From positions 14,241,752-14,305,751 of the forward strand of contig NC_073692.1 of the NCBI RefSeq assembly GCF_029784155.1: a stretch of 64,000 nt of DNA. Direction: 5' to 3'. The notes under the pieces are model-generated. The model made no database searches, was not told the DNA's origin, and saw only the letters and a list, made by a program, of their open reading frames with translations. Source of the DNA: Uranotaenia lowii. Its lineage: Eukaryota > Arthropoda > Insecta > Diptera > Culicidae. Below are positions 23,328-35,819 of this stretch, one piece after another. A program made the translations under genes and the position numbers. The first letter of the stretch is position 1. The number at the start of each line of letters is the position of its first letter.

Positions 23328-24615
23328 AAGGGTGATACTGTCAAAATTTGGTCAATATCAACTTGACGTATTTCTTTCAATTTTGCATTAAAAAACCTGA
23401 ACACCCCTCATTTTGAAGGTGTGTGTGTGTGTAGAATGTTGCTCCTACTTTGATTTTGGAATTCACTCTTGTCAAAATGCCATCCAAGGAAGAAGAGCAG
23501 CGTATCAAAATTTTGCTCGCGCATCGCGAAAATCCGAACTACTCGCACGCAAAGCTGGCAAAATAGCTAAAAGTTGCCAAATCAACCGTTACAAATGTAA
23601 TTAAAGTGCTTGGGGAACTTTTTTCGACAGCCAGGAAGTCTGGATCGGGGGGAAATCGAAAACCGGAAGCCACTGAGACGACCAAGAGAGTTGCCAGTAG
23701 TTTCAAGCGAAACCCTAACCTCTCTCTTCGAGATGCCGCAAATGAGCTGGGTGTATCGTCTACAACCGTGCATCGAGCCGAATAACGAGCCGGATTATCG
23801 ACTTACAAGAAGGTAGTGACTCCAAATTGCGATGATAAACAAAATACGACGGCCAAAGCGCGATCCCGGAGGCTGTACACGACGATGCTGATGAAGTTTG
23901 ACTGGGTGGTAATGGACGACGAAACCTACGTCAAAGCCGACTACAAGCAGCTTCCGGGACATGAGTTTTATACGGCAAAAGGAAGGGGAAAGGTAGCAGA
24001 TATTTTCAAGCACATGAAACTGTCAAAGTTCGCGAAGAAATATCTGGTCTGTACCTGTGGCTTGAAAAGCAGCATTTTCAAAGCTTCCGGGAATGTCAAC
24101 CAAGAAATTTACGTGAAAGAGTGTTTGAATAAACGTCTGCTGCCTTTCCTGAAGAAACACTGTTGTTCCGTACTGTTTTGGCTGGATTTGGCATCTTGCC
24201 GTTACGGTAAAAAGGCCATGGAGTGGTACGCCGCCAACAACGTGCAGGTGGTTCCCAAGGACAAGAACCCTCCCAACACGCCAGAGCTCCGCCCAACTGA
24301 GAAATACTGGGCTATTGTCAAGCGGAACCTAAAGAAGACCATAAAACGGCTAAGAACGAGCAGCAGTTCAAGGCAAACTGGCTTTCTGCGACGAAGAAGG
24401 TGGACAAGAAGGTGGCTGTACAAAATCTGATGGCAGGGGTTAAGCGTAAGGCCCGGTAATTCGGATTTGGAAAAGCGGAAGCCTAACTGAATATTTTTCC
24501 TGAATTTTATACCTACTAATTAAACTTGAAAAAGAAATGTAATTTGATTTAAAAAAAACGATTTCATCGATTTATACGCGTTTTCCCTTGACCAAATTTT
24601 GACCGTATCACCCTT
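23328..24615 (+). mobile_element. Mariner-like transposon, DD37E (ITmD37E) family
   Basis: 1288 bp with inverted repeats of about 28 bp starting AAGGGTGATAC and continuing GTCAAAATTTGGTCAA. TA flanks both ends (23326-23327 and 24616-24617), the usual target duplication of the IS630/Tc1/mariner superfamily. It encodes one damaged transposase (23477-24459). The ends are still well matched, so a related active transposase could in principle act on it. Confidence 0.92.
23477..24459 (+). pseudogene. DD37E mariner transposase, inactivated
   Basis: The frame starts at ATG 23477 (MPSKEEEQRIKIL) and has an N-terminal helix-turn-helix region, then the catalytic region with the first acidic site in VVMDDETYVKAD, the second in LFWLDLASCRYGK and the third in ELRPTEKYW. 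There are 37 residues between the second D and the E, which defines the DD37E family known from mosquitoes. Breaks seen: an in-frame TAG at codon 30 (23564-23566), TAA at codon 103 (23783-23785), a short loss after KKYLV, and a frameshift near 24350 before the C-terminal tail that ends in GVKRKAR. Few lesions, so inactivation is fairly recent. Confidence 0.9.
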
Positions 24616-25127
24616 TAATCTTTTTTGCCTAATAAGATACGAAGTTACGGTCTTCGACAAAGTTGTTCAGTGGAAAATTTGCTTTAAAGAATTATTAAAA
24701 TTGGCACAAAAACTAGGCTCGGTTTCACAGAAAAAACAAAAATTATGATGATTTTTCCAAACAAAATATTGAATTTTTCATATAAACATAAAAGTTCCAA
24801 TTTACTCATGTAAACTTTACTGAAAAATTCTAAAATTCTGCAAAAAATAAGGAAATCAAAACTCAGCTTTTGAGACCCCAGGATTTGAGAAATTAAAAAA
24901 TGTACAATGTGTGGAAACAAAAAAACGCAAGCCTGTTTACTGAGTGGGATAAGAAAGAAATTTATAAATAGGATTATGTGTTCTATTCTATGCAGATTTC
25001 CAGTCATGTGAATTGAACGATTTGCTAATTTTAATTGAATTAACGTTATGAACAACAAGTTAAATTTCAATAGATCAGGTACCTGTTCAGTAAGTTTATT
25101 AACATAATCTTAACTTCTCCTTCACAG

Positions 25128-25222
25128 ATGAAAAATCCCTCTACGTTCCCATCGACGATGATTCGTTTCTGGTCAAATTTCTGCGGCCCTGTAAATATTA
25201 CCCAGACAGCGCTTTTGCCTTG
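25128..25222 (+). CDS. CRAL-TRIO lipid carrier gene, exon A (5' end not found)
   Basis: First of five visible exons (25128-25222, 25297-25450, 59119-59423, 59483-59633, 59702-59736) giving about 245 residues of a clavesin / alpha-tocopherol-transfer-protein-like protein. Proteins of this group bind a small hydrophobic ligand or phosphoinositide in a cytosolic Sec14-type pocket and move it between membranes. This exon encodes the CRAL-TRIO N region, LYVPIDDDSFLVKFLRPCKY, after a TTCACAG acceptor and before a GTAAGT donor. It begins with two bases of a split codon, so at least one upstream exon (some 50-80 residues with the start codon) is missing; none could be recognised in the upstream 25 kb. 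Confidence 0.92.
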
Positions 25223-25296
25223 GTAAGTGTGATCCACTAATGTTAAGTCACTGAATAAAGCCATTGTTAAACCGCCACATTCCACCATTCTTTCAG
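25223..25296 (+). other. Short intron of the CRAL-TRIO gene
   Basis: 74 bp, GTAAGT donor and CTTTCAG acceptor, phase 0. Confidence 0.9.
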
Positions 25297-25450
25297 ATGC
25301 AACGCTACTACCGCTTTCGGCAGAAACATCCGGACCTGTGCGACGATCTGTTTCCGGCCACGGTGAAGCACGTCTTCGCCGAAGATCTGATATTCTTCCA
25401 GCCGCTGCGCGATCAAAATGGCTGCCGGGTGCTCATTTTGGAAGTCGGCA
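25297..25450 (+). CDS. CRAL-TRIO gene, exon B
   Basis: Encodes MQRYYRFRQKHPDLCDD, then HVFAEDLIFFQPLRDQNG and CRVLILEVG, the end of the N-terminal helical region and the start of the lipid-binding fold. It ends after the first base of a codon at a GTAAGT donor. That base joins AA at 59119 to give K in GKKWKPSK, a run conserved in this family, which is the main proof that the next exon lies 33.7 kb away. Confidence 0.92.
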
Positions 25451-28400
25451 GTAAGTACTTGACTACCCACTTAAGTATTTATCCTTGCTTGTGTATTGAT
25501 AAGGCGAAACTGCAATTGTCAAGTTGACCTGTACTGTGATTGACTTACCGGAACTTACCGGTGATTTGAGTCTTGAACCCTAGTAGGTAATCAATAATCG
25601 GGACTAAGCTAGAATCCATTGAACGCTCGTCTATAATTGCCAGACGATCGACAACAAAGTACTGGCGAGCAGTGATCAGTCAAAGTTGTTATTCGAGCTG
25701 CGTTGAAGTCTAACTAAACCCGAACCTTTAATTATTGGCCTTGTGTGTCATTTAAGTTAGTTCAATAGGCATGTGCGGGTTATTATCCTACGAAGAAAAC
25801 AAAAATCAAAAACCTGGAACTGTTCCAAAAATAGCACCTGTTAATTTTCAAGCTGCGCCGGATACATTGTAAGTAGGAAGTAGATCGAATGGAATATTTA
25901 CAATTTTGAATTAGTTATTATAATGAAATGAAACCTTCATTCTTCAGAATCAGAAAAACTATGATCTAAAATGTCGATCAAAATTGAGTGTGAACGTTCT
26001 GCTGGGCGCAAATTTGTAATTGCACCTGAGCTCACCTATCGAGGCTCCTATAAAACAGAAAAAAAAACTCATCTTCATTAGCCGACCGGAACGCGCGCAG
26101 GTAATTGAAATAGTTCATTCTACTAACTGACTAGTACCCCAGCAGTGTGATTAGTTGAACGTTAGGTGAATTTTATTGCATAATTCAGATAACTCAATCG
26201 CAAAGGTGGTATGCAGTAAATTTAACAGCGCACTACGAATTCAGATTTTGAACTTGAATCATCCTTTGTTAGTTTTTTCCCGTATGATTGTATTGTTTGG
26301 CAAAAAGGAATTGAAATAATAGCTTTTTATTCGTATATTTACTACATTGTAGAGAGAACTGCCAGGAAATTACAGAAATGATAAATCTTTGTTAAGAATA
26401 GAACAAAAAACGTGGTTTCACAATATCATAATGCAAGGTACAAAACAATGAATCAAAACAATAAATTGGACATTGTTAGTTCAGGTAACGTTTTCAGGTT
26501 AATCAGAAATCATCTTCCGTACCGTGCAGATTTTAACCTTCACTGTTTCATATTTTTAAATTCTAACTCAATATTATAAAATTTTCTTGAATTAAAACTC
26601 TACCTAGGAGTTGAGGAATAAAAATTCAAATTCAAATCGAAAAAATGGTTTGTACTTTTAAACATTTTCTTTCGTTTGCCGAAATGATGATTTCTGATAT
26701 GGAAAATGCATCTAGTTCTATTTAGAAATGCAAAACCAATCAGGATTTTGTCCCAATGATGATCCATACTGAAAATAAAAAACAATAAATCGGATACAGA
26801 ATCCGAAATCTGATCACCGACATCGAATCTAAATTTTTATTTTAAAATTTGGAACTGAAACATCCGGAATGATTCTAACCGAAGCATACCAGATATATTC
26901 CTTAAGTTTTCGGGCCGGGCAAACCCTAACTATTTAATCTGAATATTTTTTATTTGATTTGAAATTTTTCTCCAAAATCCAAAATCGTAATCGATTACCC
27001 AATTTTGAATCAAACTTCAGGCTTCAAAAAATCGTTCAAGTTTATTTTCATAAAATTTGCTAAGAAAATTATGATTTCAGCACAAAATACATAATTTTAT
27101 TTACCTAATTTTATTTATTTTTTTAAAATCTCCAAATACAATGAACAAATTTAGGAACTCTGATAAGCTTAGTCTAATTTTACAGGAATTCGATATTCGA
27201 TTCCCACGAATGTATAATTTTAAAAAAACTTGTAATAGAATTGTGGACCTGGGATAATATTTCAAGGTTTTGGCATTTCGCTGGGCAGTTTTTGAAACTC
27301 AAGGTGTCTTCAACCCCCAAAATGCCGCCCGTTCCTACGGTCATGCTCATAGGTATGACTGACAGTCATCAACTCGAATTTTAAATATTAACATAAATTT
27401 TAACATAAAAATAAACATAAAATTTAACATTAACATCAGAAACCTCTCCACTGAACAGGTTTAAAACGGTTTATTCCTTTCCATTAAAAGTTATCACTCA
27501 TCAAGGTCGAAAAATTATTTTTAAAATTTTCATTTCACGTCAATACGGTTATGAAAATAATCTCCAAAATTTCTAGAATGATGAAGAAAATTAAGAATAA
27601 AGTCGCAAAATATGACGAAAATCAATGGAAATTATGGAAAAAATGAAATCATTGACAAAAATTCAAAAGAATAATTTTTTTTGTAAAATTTCAATCCAAA
27701 GCAAAAATATCTAGAAATACAAAAATTAAAATATTAAAAAAAGAAACAGAAACAACAACAATACACAAATTATTAAAATAATAAACATTTAAAAGGGAAA
27801 AAATCTGAAACGACAAAAAATGACGAAATTTTAAAAAAATAACCAAATTGAGGAAAAAAAAATCAAAACACAAAAAAACAAATCGTAGAAATAACAAAAA
27901 ATGAAAAAAAATGGCAAAAATGAATTTTAAAAACAGAATGATGCAATATAATTTTCAAAATTTCAATTTTTTTTAGCACATTTTCTAAAATGTCTTACAC
28001 TTTAATAATCAAATGAATATCGAATCCTCCAGCTTCCAGCATATGTTCACTATTGTTCACATTATATTCGAAAATATCCATAGGTTTCAGAAATACTTTG
28101 GTTTTAGTTGAGGTTGTTTGATTTTTTTTAATATTTCAGAATTGTAGACTAAAAATTTCTTGATTGTGTTACAAACATGCGGTTTCAGTTGAATTTAATC
28201 ATCATATTTCCTAATTTGAAAGTTTTAATCAAGATTGGCAAGCTGCGAGTATGGTCTTTTAATTTTTTCAATAGAGTCGGTCTTAAAAAAATAACAAAAT
28301 TTAAAAAAAATCTGTTTCGAAAAAAATGACGAGAATGATAAAAAATATCAAGAAGAATCAAGAAAGAATAAAAAAAACAAAAAATATTATTTTTAAATAA

Positions 28401-28905
28401 CTTACCAAATTTTTAAAAAAATACGAGAAAAAAAAGATGAAAAATTAAAAAAATTGATTCACAAAAATTAAAAAACAGACAAAAATGGCAAACATGACAA
28501 AAATTAACTAAATAAAAGAAGGTTCCTTTTTTTGTTATGCAGTTTTTCCATTTTTTGTCACTTTTGTTTTATTGTCGGATTTTATGTATTACTCGTTTTT
28601 TTCGTTTCAATTGTGTTTCGTTTCTGTTATTTATACCATTTTGGGGAAAAATTTAAAATTGACAAAAAATTAGGTTAAATTAAAAAAATAATGACAACAA
28701 GGACAAAAACTATCAAACAGACAAAATTGAACTCACGACTTTTCCAATTTTATCAGTTAAGTATTTTTTTGTAATTTTTTCTGTCCATTTCAAGTTTCTT
28801 AGTTGAGTTAGCTTCTTGATATTTTTGTCATTTTCTCAAGCGTATCATTTGTGTAAATTTTGTCTGTTTTGAGATTGTTGCCAATTTTGTAAGATTTGTC
28901 GTATT
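25451..28905. other. Intron DNA without genes
   Basis: AT-rich, increasingly rich in A and T homopolymers toward 28900, where FCH-type frames of the 9-bp array begin. The only notable spot is a possible core promoter at 26049. A block at about 27325-27360 (CCGTTCCTACGGTCATGCTC) resembles 5382-5410. Confidence 0.5.
26049..26102 (+). promoter_or_regulatory. Possible core promoter with short exon and donor
   Basis: TATAAAA at 26049-26055 is followed about 20-30 bp later by CATCTTCATTAGCC and then, at 26101, a donor-like GCAG followed by GTAATT. This could be an alternative promoter for the downstream CRAL-TRIO exons. It would make a transcript lacking the N-terminal region. TATA-like words are common in such AT-rich DNA, so support is weak. 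Confidence 0.2.
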
Positions 28906-30600
28906 GTCATTTTTGTCATATTTGTCATTTTCATCATTTTTTGTCATTTTTGTCATTTTTGTCATTTTTGTCATTTTTGTCATTTTTGTCATTTTTGTCA
29001 TTTTTGTTTTTTTATGTCGTTTTTGTCATTTTTTGTCATTTTTGTCATTTTTGTCATTTTTGTCATTTTTATCATTTTTGTCATTTTTGTCATTTTTGTC
29101 ATTTTTGTCATTTTTGTCATTTTTGTCATTTTTGTCATTTTTGTCATTTTTGTCATTTTTGTTATTTTTGTTATTTTTGTTATTTTTGTCATTTTTGTAA
29201 TTTTTGTCATTTTTGTCATTTATGTCATTTTTGTCATTTTTGTCATTTTTGTCATTTTTGTCATTTTTGTCATTTTTGTCATTTTTGTCATTTTTGTCAT
29301 TTTTGTCATTTTTGTCATTTTTGTCATTTTTGTCATTTTTGTCATTTTTGTCATTTTTGTCATTTTTGTCATTTTTGTCATTTTTGTCATTTTTGTCATT
29401 TTTGTCATTTTTGTCATTTTTGTCATTTTTGTCATTTTTGTCATTTTTGTCATTTTTGTCATTTTTGTCATTTTTGTCATTTTTGTCGTTTTTGTCGTTT
29501 TTGTCATTTTTGTCATTTTTGTCATTTTTGTCATTTTTGTCATTTTTGTCATTTTTGTCATTTTTGTCATTTTTGTCATTTTTGTCATTTTTGTCATTTT
29601 TGTCATTTTTGTCATTTTTGTCATTTTTGTCATTTTGGTCATTTTTGTCATTTTTGTCATTTTTGTCATTTTGTCATTTTTGTCATTTTTGTCATTTTTG
29701 TCATTTTTGTCATTTTTGTCATTTTTGTCATTTTTGTCATTTTTGTCATTTTGTCATTTTTGTCATTTTTGTCATTTTTGTCATTTTTGTCATTTTTGTC
29801 ATTTTTGTCATTTTTGTCATTTTTGTCATTTTTGTCATTTTTGTCATTTTTGTCATTTTTGTCATTTTTGTCATTTTTGTCATTTTTGTCATTTTTGTCA
29901 TTTTTGTCATTTTTGTCATTTATGTCATTTTTATCATTTTTGTCATTTTTGTCATTTTTGTCATTTTTGTCATTTTTGTCATTTTTGTCATTTTTGTCAT
30001 TTTTGTCATTTTTGTCATTTTTGTCATTTTTGTCATTTTTGTCATTTTTGTAATTTTTGTCATTTTTGTCATTTTTGTCATTTTTGGCATTTTTGTCATT
30101 TTTGTCATTTTTGTCATTTTTGTCATTTTTGTCGTTTTTGTCATTTTTGTCATTTTTGTCATTTTTGTCATTTTTGTCATTTTTGTCATTTTTGTCATTT
30201 TTGTCATTTTTGTCATTTTTGTCATTTTTGTCATTTTTGTCATTTTTGTCATTTTTGTCATTTTTGTCATTTTTGTCATTTTTGTCATTTTTGTCATTTT
30301 TGTCATTTTTGTCATTTTTGTCATTTTTGTCATTTTTTTCATTTTTGTCATTTTTGTCATTTTTGTCATTTTTGTCATTTTTGTAATTTTTGTCATTTTT
30401 GTCATTTTTGTCATTTTTGTCATTTTTGTCATTTTTGTCATTGTTGTCATTTTTGTCACTTTTGTCATTTTTGTCATTTTTTACATTTTTGTCATTTTTG
30501 TCATTTTTGTTATTTTTGTCATTTTTGTCATTTTTGTCATTTTTGTCATTTTTGTCATTTTTGTCATTTTTGTATTTTTTGTATTTTTTTTTTGAATTTT
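28906..30600 (+). repeat. Tandem array of TTTTTGTCA
   Basis: About 1.7 kb of a 9-bp unit repeated nearly without change, with rare single-base variants and a few 8-bp units (near 29675 and 29752) that switch the frame. Because 9 is a multiple of 3 and the unit has no stop in any plus-strand frame, all three plus frames stay open (FCH, SFL and VIF patterns), as does MTK on the minus strand. These are repeat artefacts, not genes. The flanks to about 30970 are decayed copies. Confidence 0.97.
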
Positions 30601-32980
30601 GTCATTTAAGTTATTCTTTTTTCTTGTTTTTTGTCACTTTTGACATTTATTTTTTCTCAAATTTGTCATTTATATTTTTTTTTTCATTTCTGTTAGTTTT
30701 GTTTAATTTTTTATCTTTTTTGTAATTTTGTTTTATAATTCTTAATATTATCGTTTTTTTTACTTCTGTTTTGTTTATCATTTTAATTTATTTTTGTAAA
30801 GCCATTTCTGTAATTTTTTCAAACTTTAAATTTGTTCATTATTTTTGTTTTTTTTTATGTCTTCCATTATTTTCTTCTGTTCCAATTCTATGATTTCTGT
30901 CAATTTTATTTTTCATCTCTTTATTGCCACGTTAGTCATTTTTGTTATTTTAGTTTTGTTCAATCTTTTAAATATCGTAAGTTATTGTTATCTTTTTTTG
31001 TTTGTATTTTTTTTTCACCAGTATTAAATTGAAAAAAAAAAATCATTTTCTTATTCTATTTGTTTAAATTGCTATTGCAATGTATATTGCTACAATCTCT
31101 TGATAATTTAATTCAAAAAAGTTGATAGACATAATGCAAAGTTTCAAAGAGACATTGTTTTGGTAATTGCGTTTTTGTTCATTTTCCTGCAGTGGCAGTG
31201 GAAAACTTTAAATGAATCATATGCATTGTTCCGGATGACAACTAGGGAAGATTGACACAAAGTGTAAAATTCTCAAAAAAAAAAGAAAAAAAAAGAATTG
31301 GATGACGAGTTAAGTGGTTTTTGAAAAAAAAAAGTTTGCAACTGAGTCAGTGGAAAATAAAAGAAAACGCTGCTTAAATGACTAGAAAAGAAAAATGCTG
31401 CTTCCCAAAATTTTAATAACACATCTAAATTTATCGGTTTTGGATCAATAAATGGACCACTCTTAATGGAAAATCAAGTTCCAGATATCTTTTAAAAATT
31501 AAACGGGCTATATGAGGTTCGAAACGAGACTTGGTAGGCTGTGCTCGAAAGTGACAGGAGTGTTGTTTTCAAATGCTGGAAAATTTAGCTTTCCCGAAAT
31601 CAAAATATTTCTCGAAAATTGCTACAAAACCGTGACCTGAAAACAGATCTTAAATACTGACATCAAGAAAAGATGGCCATCTATTTCCCGGAGAATCCTG
31701 AGAGCAGCTTGTTCAGGACGAAACCGGAAATCTTGCCTTGAGACTCAAATCTGATTCAAGAAACTGGTGAGTTCGTTCTTTTTTATCGCTGGTGCAATAT
31801 CGAGGTATCGTTATACTTCCTTTAAATACTTCCCATTGAGGGATGAATGACTTCATAGATGGTCAAATCCCGATGATAGAAAAATATTTAACAAAAAAAT
31901 ACTCCCCGTAAAATAGTTAAACCATTAGATTTTCAAAATGTGTCCAAAATTCAATTAACTACTATTAAACTCTTTTAAAATGATCTATTTTCAAATTTTA
32001 AATATAAGTGCGTTGGATTCGTAATTCTGTAAAAGCGTTTATCAAAATGTATACTCTTATGTGAAATTATTTATCGGCTATATCGGTGAAATTTATATTC
32101 TTTGAGAAAGAATATTCAAGAATTGAAAGATTATAGACGGATAGAAGATTAGAATAAGATGAAAGATGTTGAAAATTGAGCGGAAGGGTAATTTTAATTT
32201 GAACACTTTTCATCACATTTCATCGATTTGTTCCTCACGGGCCTACTACCTTGCAGTGGTTGAGACAGATAGAATTGTAGCAACCACCACACAATAGTAG
32301 GCCTAGCGTGGTTCGTCCCACAAGCGGAAACTTGCAGTACGAACGAACTGGTTCACAAAATAAAATTTACGGTGATTAACTCTTCATTTAAAAAATCAAT
32401 ACTTGTATACTCTTATTTTTTTAACAATTTGTTGTTTTCGAGTTCGTACGCTCGATTGATTCGATTGAACTTATCATTTTCCAAACCCTAAGCAAATTCA
32501 TCTATTGAAAGATTAAATTTTTTAATCTTCAAATGCCATTAAAAATACTAAAGAATGGGAGCAAATCCATAATCGAAGAAATTTTCCCACTTTATAATAA
32601 ATTTCTACAAAATCATATGAACCGTTTGGCTCCACGCTTCATTTCTTCCTTATTTCTTTATCTTTTGGGTTTTTTCATTTATATAAAATATAAATTAGGA
32701 ACGCAAGTTTCTCATTTTCCAGTTTTGGCTGTGTTGGTGTTAGAAGAAGAAGAAGTTATATGAGGTTCGGAACGAGTTGTGTGTTGTTTTAGAGAACCCA
32801 GCTAATGATTTTCGGTCAAATGTTTTTTTTTTTTTTCATCATCAGGACTTGACATGAAATAAATCAATTTTCCCAATTTTCTATTTCAAATGATTCATTT
32901 CTATGACTGATGAAAAATAACGTTAGTAAAAAAAAAATTTACTGTAAGAAGATAATGATTCAACTTAAGCCACAAGTCGT
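30601..32980. other. AT-rich intron DNA, no gene seen
   Basis: Decayed T-rich repeat at first, then AT-rich DNA. Two words, ATATGAGGTTCGAAACGAG (31510) and ATATGAGGTTCGGAACGAG (32759), show a small dispersed repeat. A GC-richer block at 32220-32350 is unexplained. Confidence 0.5.
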
Positions 32981-32986
32981 TTTATT
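32981..32986 (-). promoter_or_regulatory. Likely poly-A signal of the first P450 gene
   Basis: AATAAA on the minus strand, about 117 bp past the stop codon at 33103. Confidence 0.6.
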
Positions 32987-33102
32987 TATGTACTTTAATA
33001 CCCTATCAACAGTTTTGCTTTTAATTTCAATAATTTCAATCTTGAAATACGTTTTAATGACCCGCAAACCTTCTTCCTTGAGGATGTTTCATAAATTCCT
33101 TA

Positions 33103-34753
33103 CTAAACCTTCGGGATCAAGTGGAACCAAAATCCGTTCGTCGCATGATAGGTCAGCGCTCCCTTATCCAGCTTGATCGGAACATCCGTCTTCTGGGACA
33201 TTTCAACACGGAAATTACTCAACAACAGATACAGATAGCACTTGACCTGCATCAGCGCCAATCTCGATCCGATACAATTCCTCGGTCCACTGCCAAAGGG
33301 AAGGAAGGCAGCCTGGTTGATCTTGTGACGATTCTCCTCGGAAAACCGTTCCGGATCGAACCGATACGGGTCCGGATAATACTTCACATCCCGGTGAATC
33401 GAAGCGATCGGAATTTGAAGCGTCTGGCCCCGTTCGACGGTGATCTTGGCTCCGTTGTAGTCAGTCAGCGTGTAAGGCTTAACGCAAACTCGGTTGGTGA
33501 CCCCTAGGGGTGGCCACTTGCGCAGGGTCTCCGAAACAACCATGTCCAGGTATTTGAGCTTGAGCAATGTTTCGTAGGAGAGTTTGTCGGATTTGTCCAT
33601 TTGGTTTTGTGTACTTTCGATTTCTTCGTGAAGTTTTCGTTGAATGTCCGGGTTGAGGGACATTTCGTAGAGTGCGAAGCAGATTACAGTGGTTGTGGTT
33701 TCGATTCCACCGAAAAAGAACGATCCGGTGACCCCGGCAATGTCCTCGTCCGTGTAGTATCCGGTTTCTGTGGACGATTGCAGATGTTCTTGTGCTGTAC
33801 TGAATCCTGCGTCTTGGGCGCTTTCGTCTTCTTGCTTGTCTTCGTTCAGCTCGTTTTTCCTTGCTTGGAGCATAAGAGTGATGAAGTCAGGTCTGTTGAT
33901 GCCGTATTTCTCGCGGTGTTGAATGCTTTTCGACACTAGGTCGAAGTAGAAGTTCGTAGTTTCTTTTGGAAGAACTCGGAGTCCGAATATACGGAAAAAT
34001 GTTGGCGGAACGAGTGCCAGTAGCAAAATCTTCAAACCTTGGAACCCATCAGTAACTGCCAACTCCTTGCCTCGAACGTAGAACTCGTTGTTGAGGTTAT
34101 GCACCGAGTCGATTTCCACACCGAAGGAAATTGACGTGATGACGTCGTTTCCGATCCTGAAAAAAACAAAACTCATTATTCCAAACAATTATAAACAAAA
34201 CTCCTCTCCTCATTTACCTAGATGTCAAATCTCGGAACTCCTTCTCCATGCTTTGACCTTTGGCGTCTTCCAGCAATCGCTTCATCGCCCCTTCAATGCA
34301 GCCGTACAGCAGCCCGTACATGTTGCGCATTTTACTGCCGGTAAAGGCCGGACTCAAACCGGTCCTTCCGGCCTTCCAACGTTGACCATCCATAAAGAAC
34401 AGGGCCCTGCCTAGCAACGGGTCCACATCTACCGGACAGGTGTGGGCATGCTCCGTAAAATGATCAAAGTGCTTGATCGTTATCTCCTTAACCAGTTCCG
34501 GATCGTGAACCAAGTACCCGGGCTGCCGGAAGGAAAACATCCCCGAAACCCGATGCTCTCTGAACTGATCATATCCCAAAGCGGAAGCTTCGTTTACGTG
34601 CATTGTTTTGGCCAACAGTGCCCACAATTGAGGGAACGGTTTAACGAACGGGATTCCATTTTTCTCGAAATAATCGAAACTTGCCGTATACCAACGGTAA
34701 ACTGTAACGACGAGCGCAACGACAATCACCAAGGCCCAAAACACCATTTTCAC
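33103..34753 (-). CDS. Cytochrome P450, CYP9 family (gene 1)
   Basis: Two exons, 34753-34218 and 34156-33103, with a 61-bp intron (GTAAAT...TCAG) splitting an Arg codon in phase 2; the product is 529 residues, normal for CYP9. It is an ER-bound haem monooxygenase of clan 3, using electrons from P450 reductase. Seen: N-terminal anchor (about residues 4-20), I helix GGIETTTT at 328, K helix ETLR at 388-391, PERF at 447-450, and haem loop FLPFGSGPRNCIG with Cys473. No break was found. CYP9 enzymes of mosquitoes often act on insecticides or plant compounds; the substrate here is unknown, and the subfamily (CYP9J- or CYP9M-like) was not assigned. An initiator-like TCAGTT at 34773-34778 lies about 20 bp upstream. 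Confidence 0.95.
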
Positions 34754-35640
34754 AGGTCAGGGCTTGTAACACAACTGATTCTGGTTGCGCGGTACCAATC
34801 TATGCTGGAGAAAATATTCAATATGTTATCAACGGAAAGGTTTCGCTATCTTGCGATAAGATGACGCTGCTATCTACCGACCTAATAGTCATGGTTGACT
34901 CAGTGAAGACAAGCTTAGCTTTGGATAAATTTAATTATCATTTATCGTGAGCACTAGTCATGCTTGTAAAAATAAAATCAAGTCTGATGAGAAAAGTTAT
35001 GTGTTGTGAAACAAAATATTGTAGTATTTTCTGAATTGTTGAGTTTCAAACTCAACACGAAAAAGTATTTGTGTGCTTCAAACCTTCTTTTAAGCTATTA
35101 TGGGAAAATGATTGACATTCTTGATTTATTTTTTCAATTATCGTACAATTTGCTCCGAGGGCCATAGTTTTGACCCAAAATATCAGGCAAATCCTAAAAG
35201 AAACCGTGAGGTACTCTCCAGCGCTAAGTTTTTGAAAAAAAATCTTATATCTTAAAATAACTAAAAATCATTTTTTCAAACATCAACCGTTAAAGTAACA
35301 TTTGTTTCATTAACGGAACACATTTTCTCGTTAAGTTCTAACCACACACCGACTTTAAAGCGTGTCATTCGCAAGCGTGTCCCCATGAAATCTCTCTCAT
35401 TTTAGGATGAGCAGGACCAAACACTTATCACACCATATACAAAAATAGATTGCGATTTAGTCTTTTTCTTTCAAAGCTTTGAAAAAAAAAACTTATTGGA
35501 ATATTTAAATTAAGCGAATGAGCCAACGATGAACCAAAAAGAGCCCATATTACATCTATGGCGCGGCCGGCACCATGGTTGATTGATTATTAAGAAATAT
35601 CAGTTTTGAGCAACGAAATCTGCTACCAATCTCAAGTACA
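34754..35640. other. Upstream region of P450 gene 1, no gene seen
   Basis: The first 60 bp hold the likely gene 1 promoter (initiator TCAGTT, weak CATAGA TATA-like word about 28 bp upstream of it). The rest is AT-rich. A block at 35560-35640 (GGCCGGCACC, then ATCAGTTTTGAGC) resembles 4815-4890, a small dispersed repeat. Confidence 0.45.
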
Positions 35641-35710
35641 GTAAGGTTTTTACGCGGGTTTTTTGCGCGGTTTTTTTACACGGCTTTTTACACGGTTTTC
35701 GTGAAATAAC
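35641..35710 (+). repeat. TTTTTACGCGG-type short repeats
   Basis: Several copies of TTTTTACGCGG / TTTTACACGG in a row. No coding potential. Confidence 0.6.
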
Positions 35711-35819
35711 TCGGTATTTGAGAGAAAACCTTCTTTTCAGTTCGTTTCAAAGGATCTTTTTGAGACCTGAGACCTGCCACTTGAGACATGAGACATAAAT
35801 TTTGTGTTTCAAAAATGAT

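Larger units (their letters stand above)
23145..24930. repeat. Relic of a fold-back repeat, split by a mariner
   Basis: Left piece (about 23160-23327) matches the middle of the palindrome at 45648-46480: AAGTTATTAGCTGTT, GGTATGTCTTTTTG and the ACTGGCATCACTG region. Right piece (24616-24905) matches its right arm: AAGATACGAAGTTACGGTCT, TTGGCACAAAAACTA, GAGACCCCAGGA. Between them sits the DD37E mariner. The copy is much more diverged than the one at 45648. Confidence 0.7.

Noticed and set aside
28896..30725. Very long plus-strand ORFs (385, 531 and 463 codons) and MTK-repeat minus-strand ORFs
   Set aside because: They come from a 9-bp tandem repeat without stop codons in those frames. The same DNA is open in all plus frames, so none shows coding selection.
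33121..33939. Plus-strand ORFs opposite the P450 genes (also at 47099-48295 and 53500-53772)
   Set aside because: They are antisense shadows of conserved P450 exons, with no recognisable domain.
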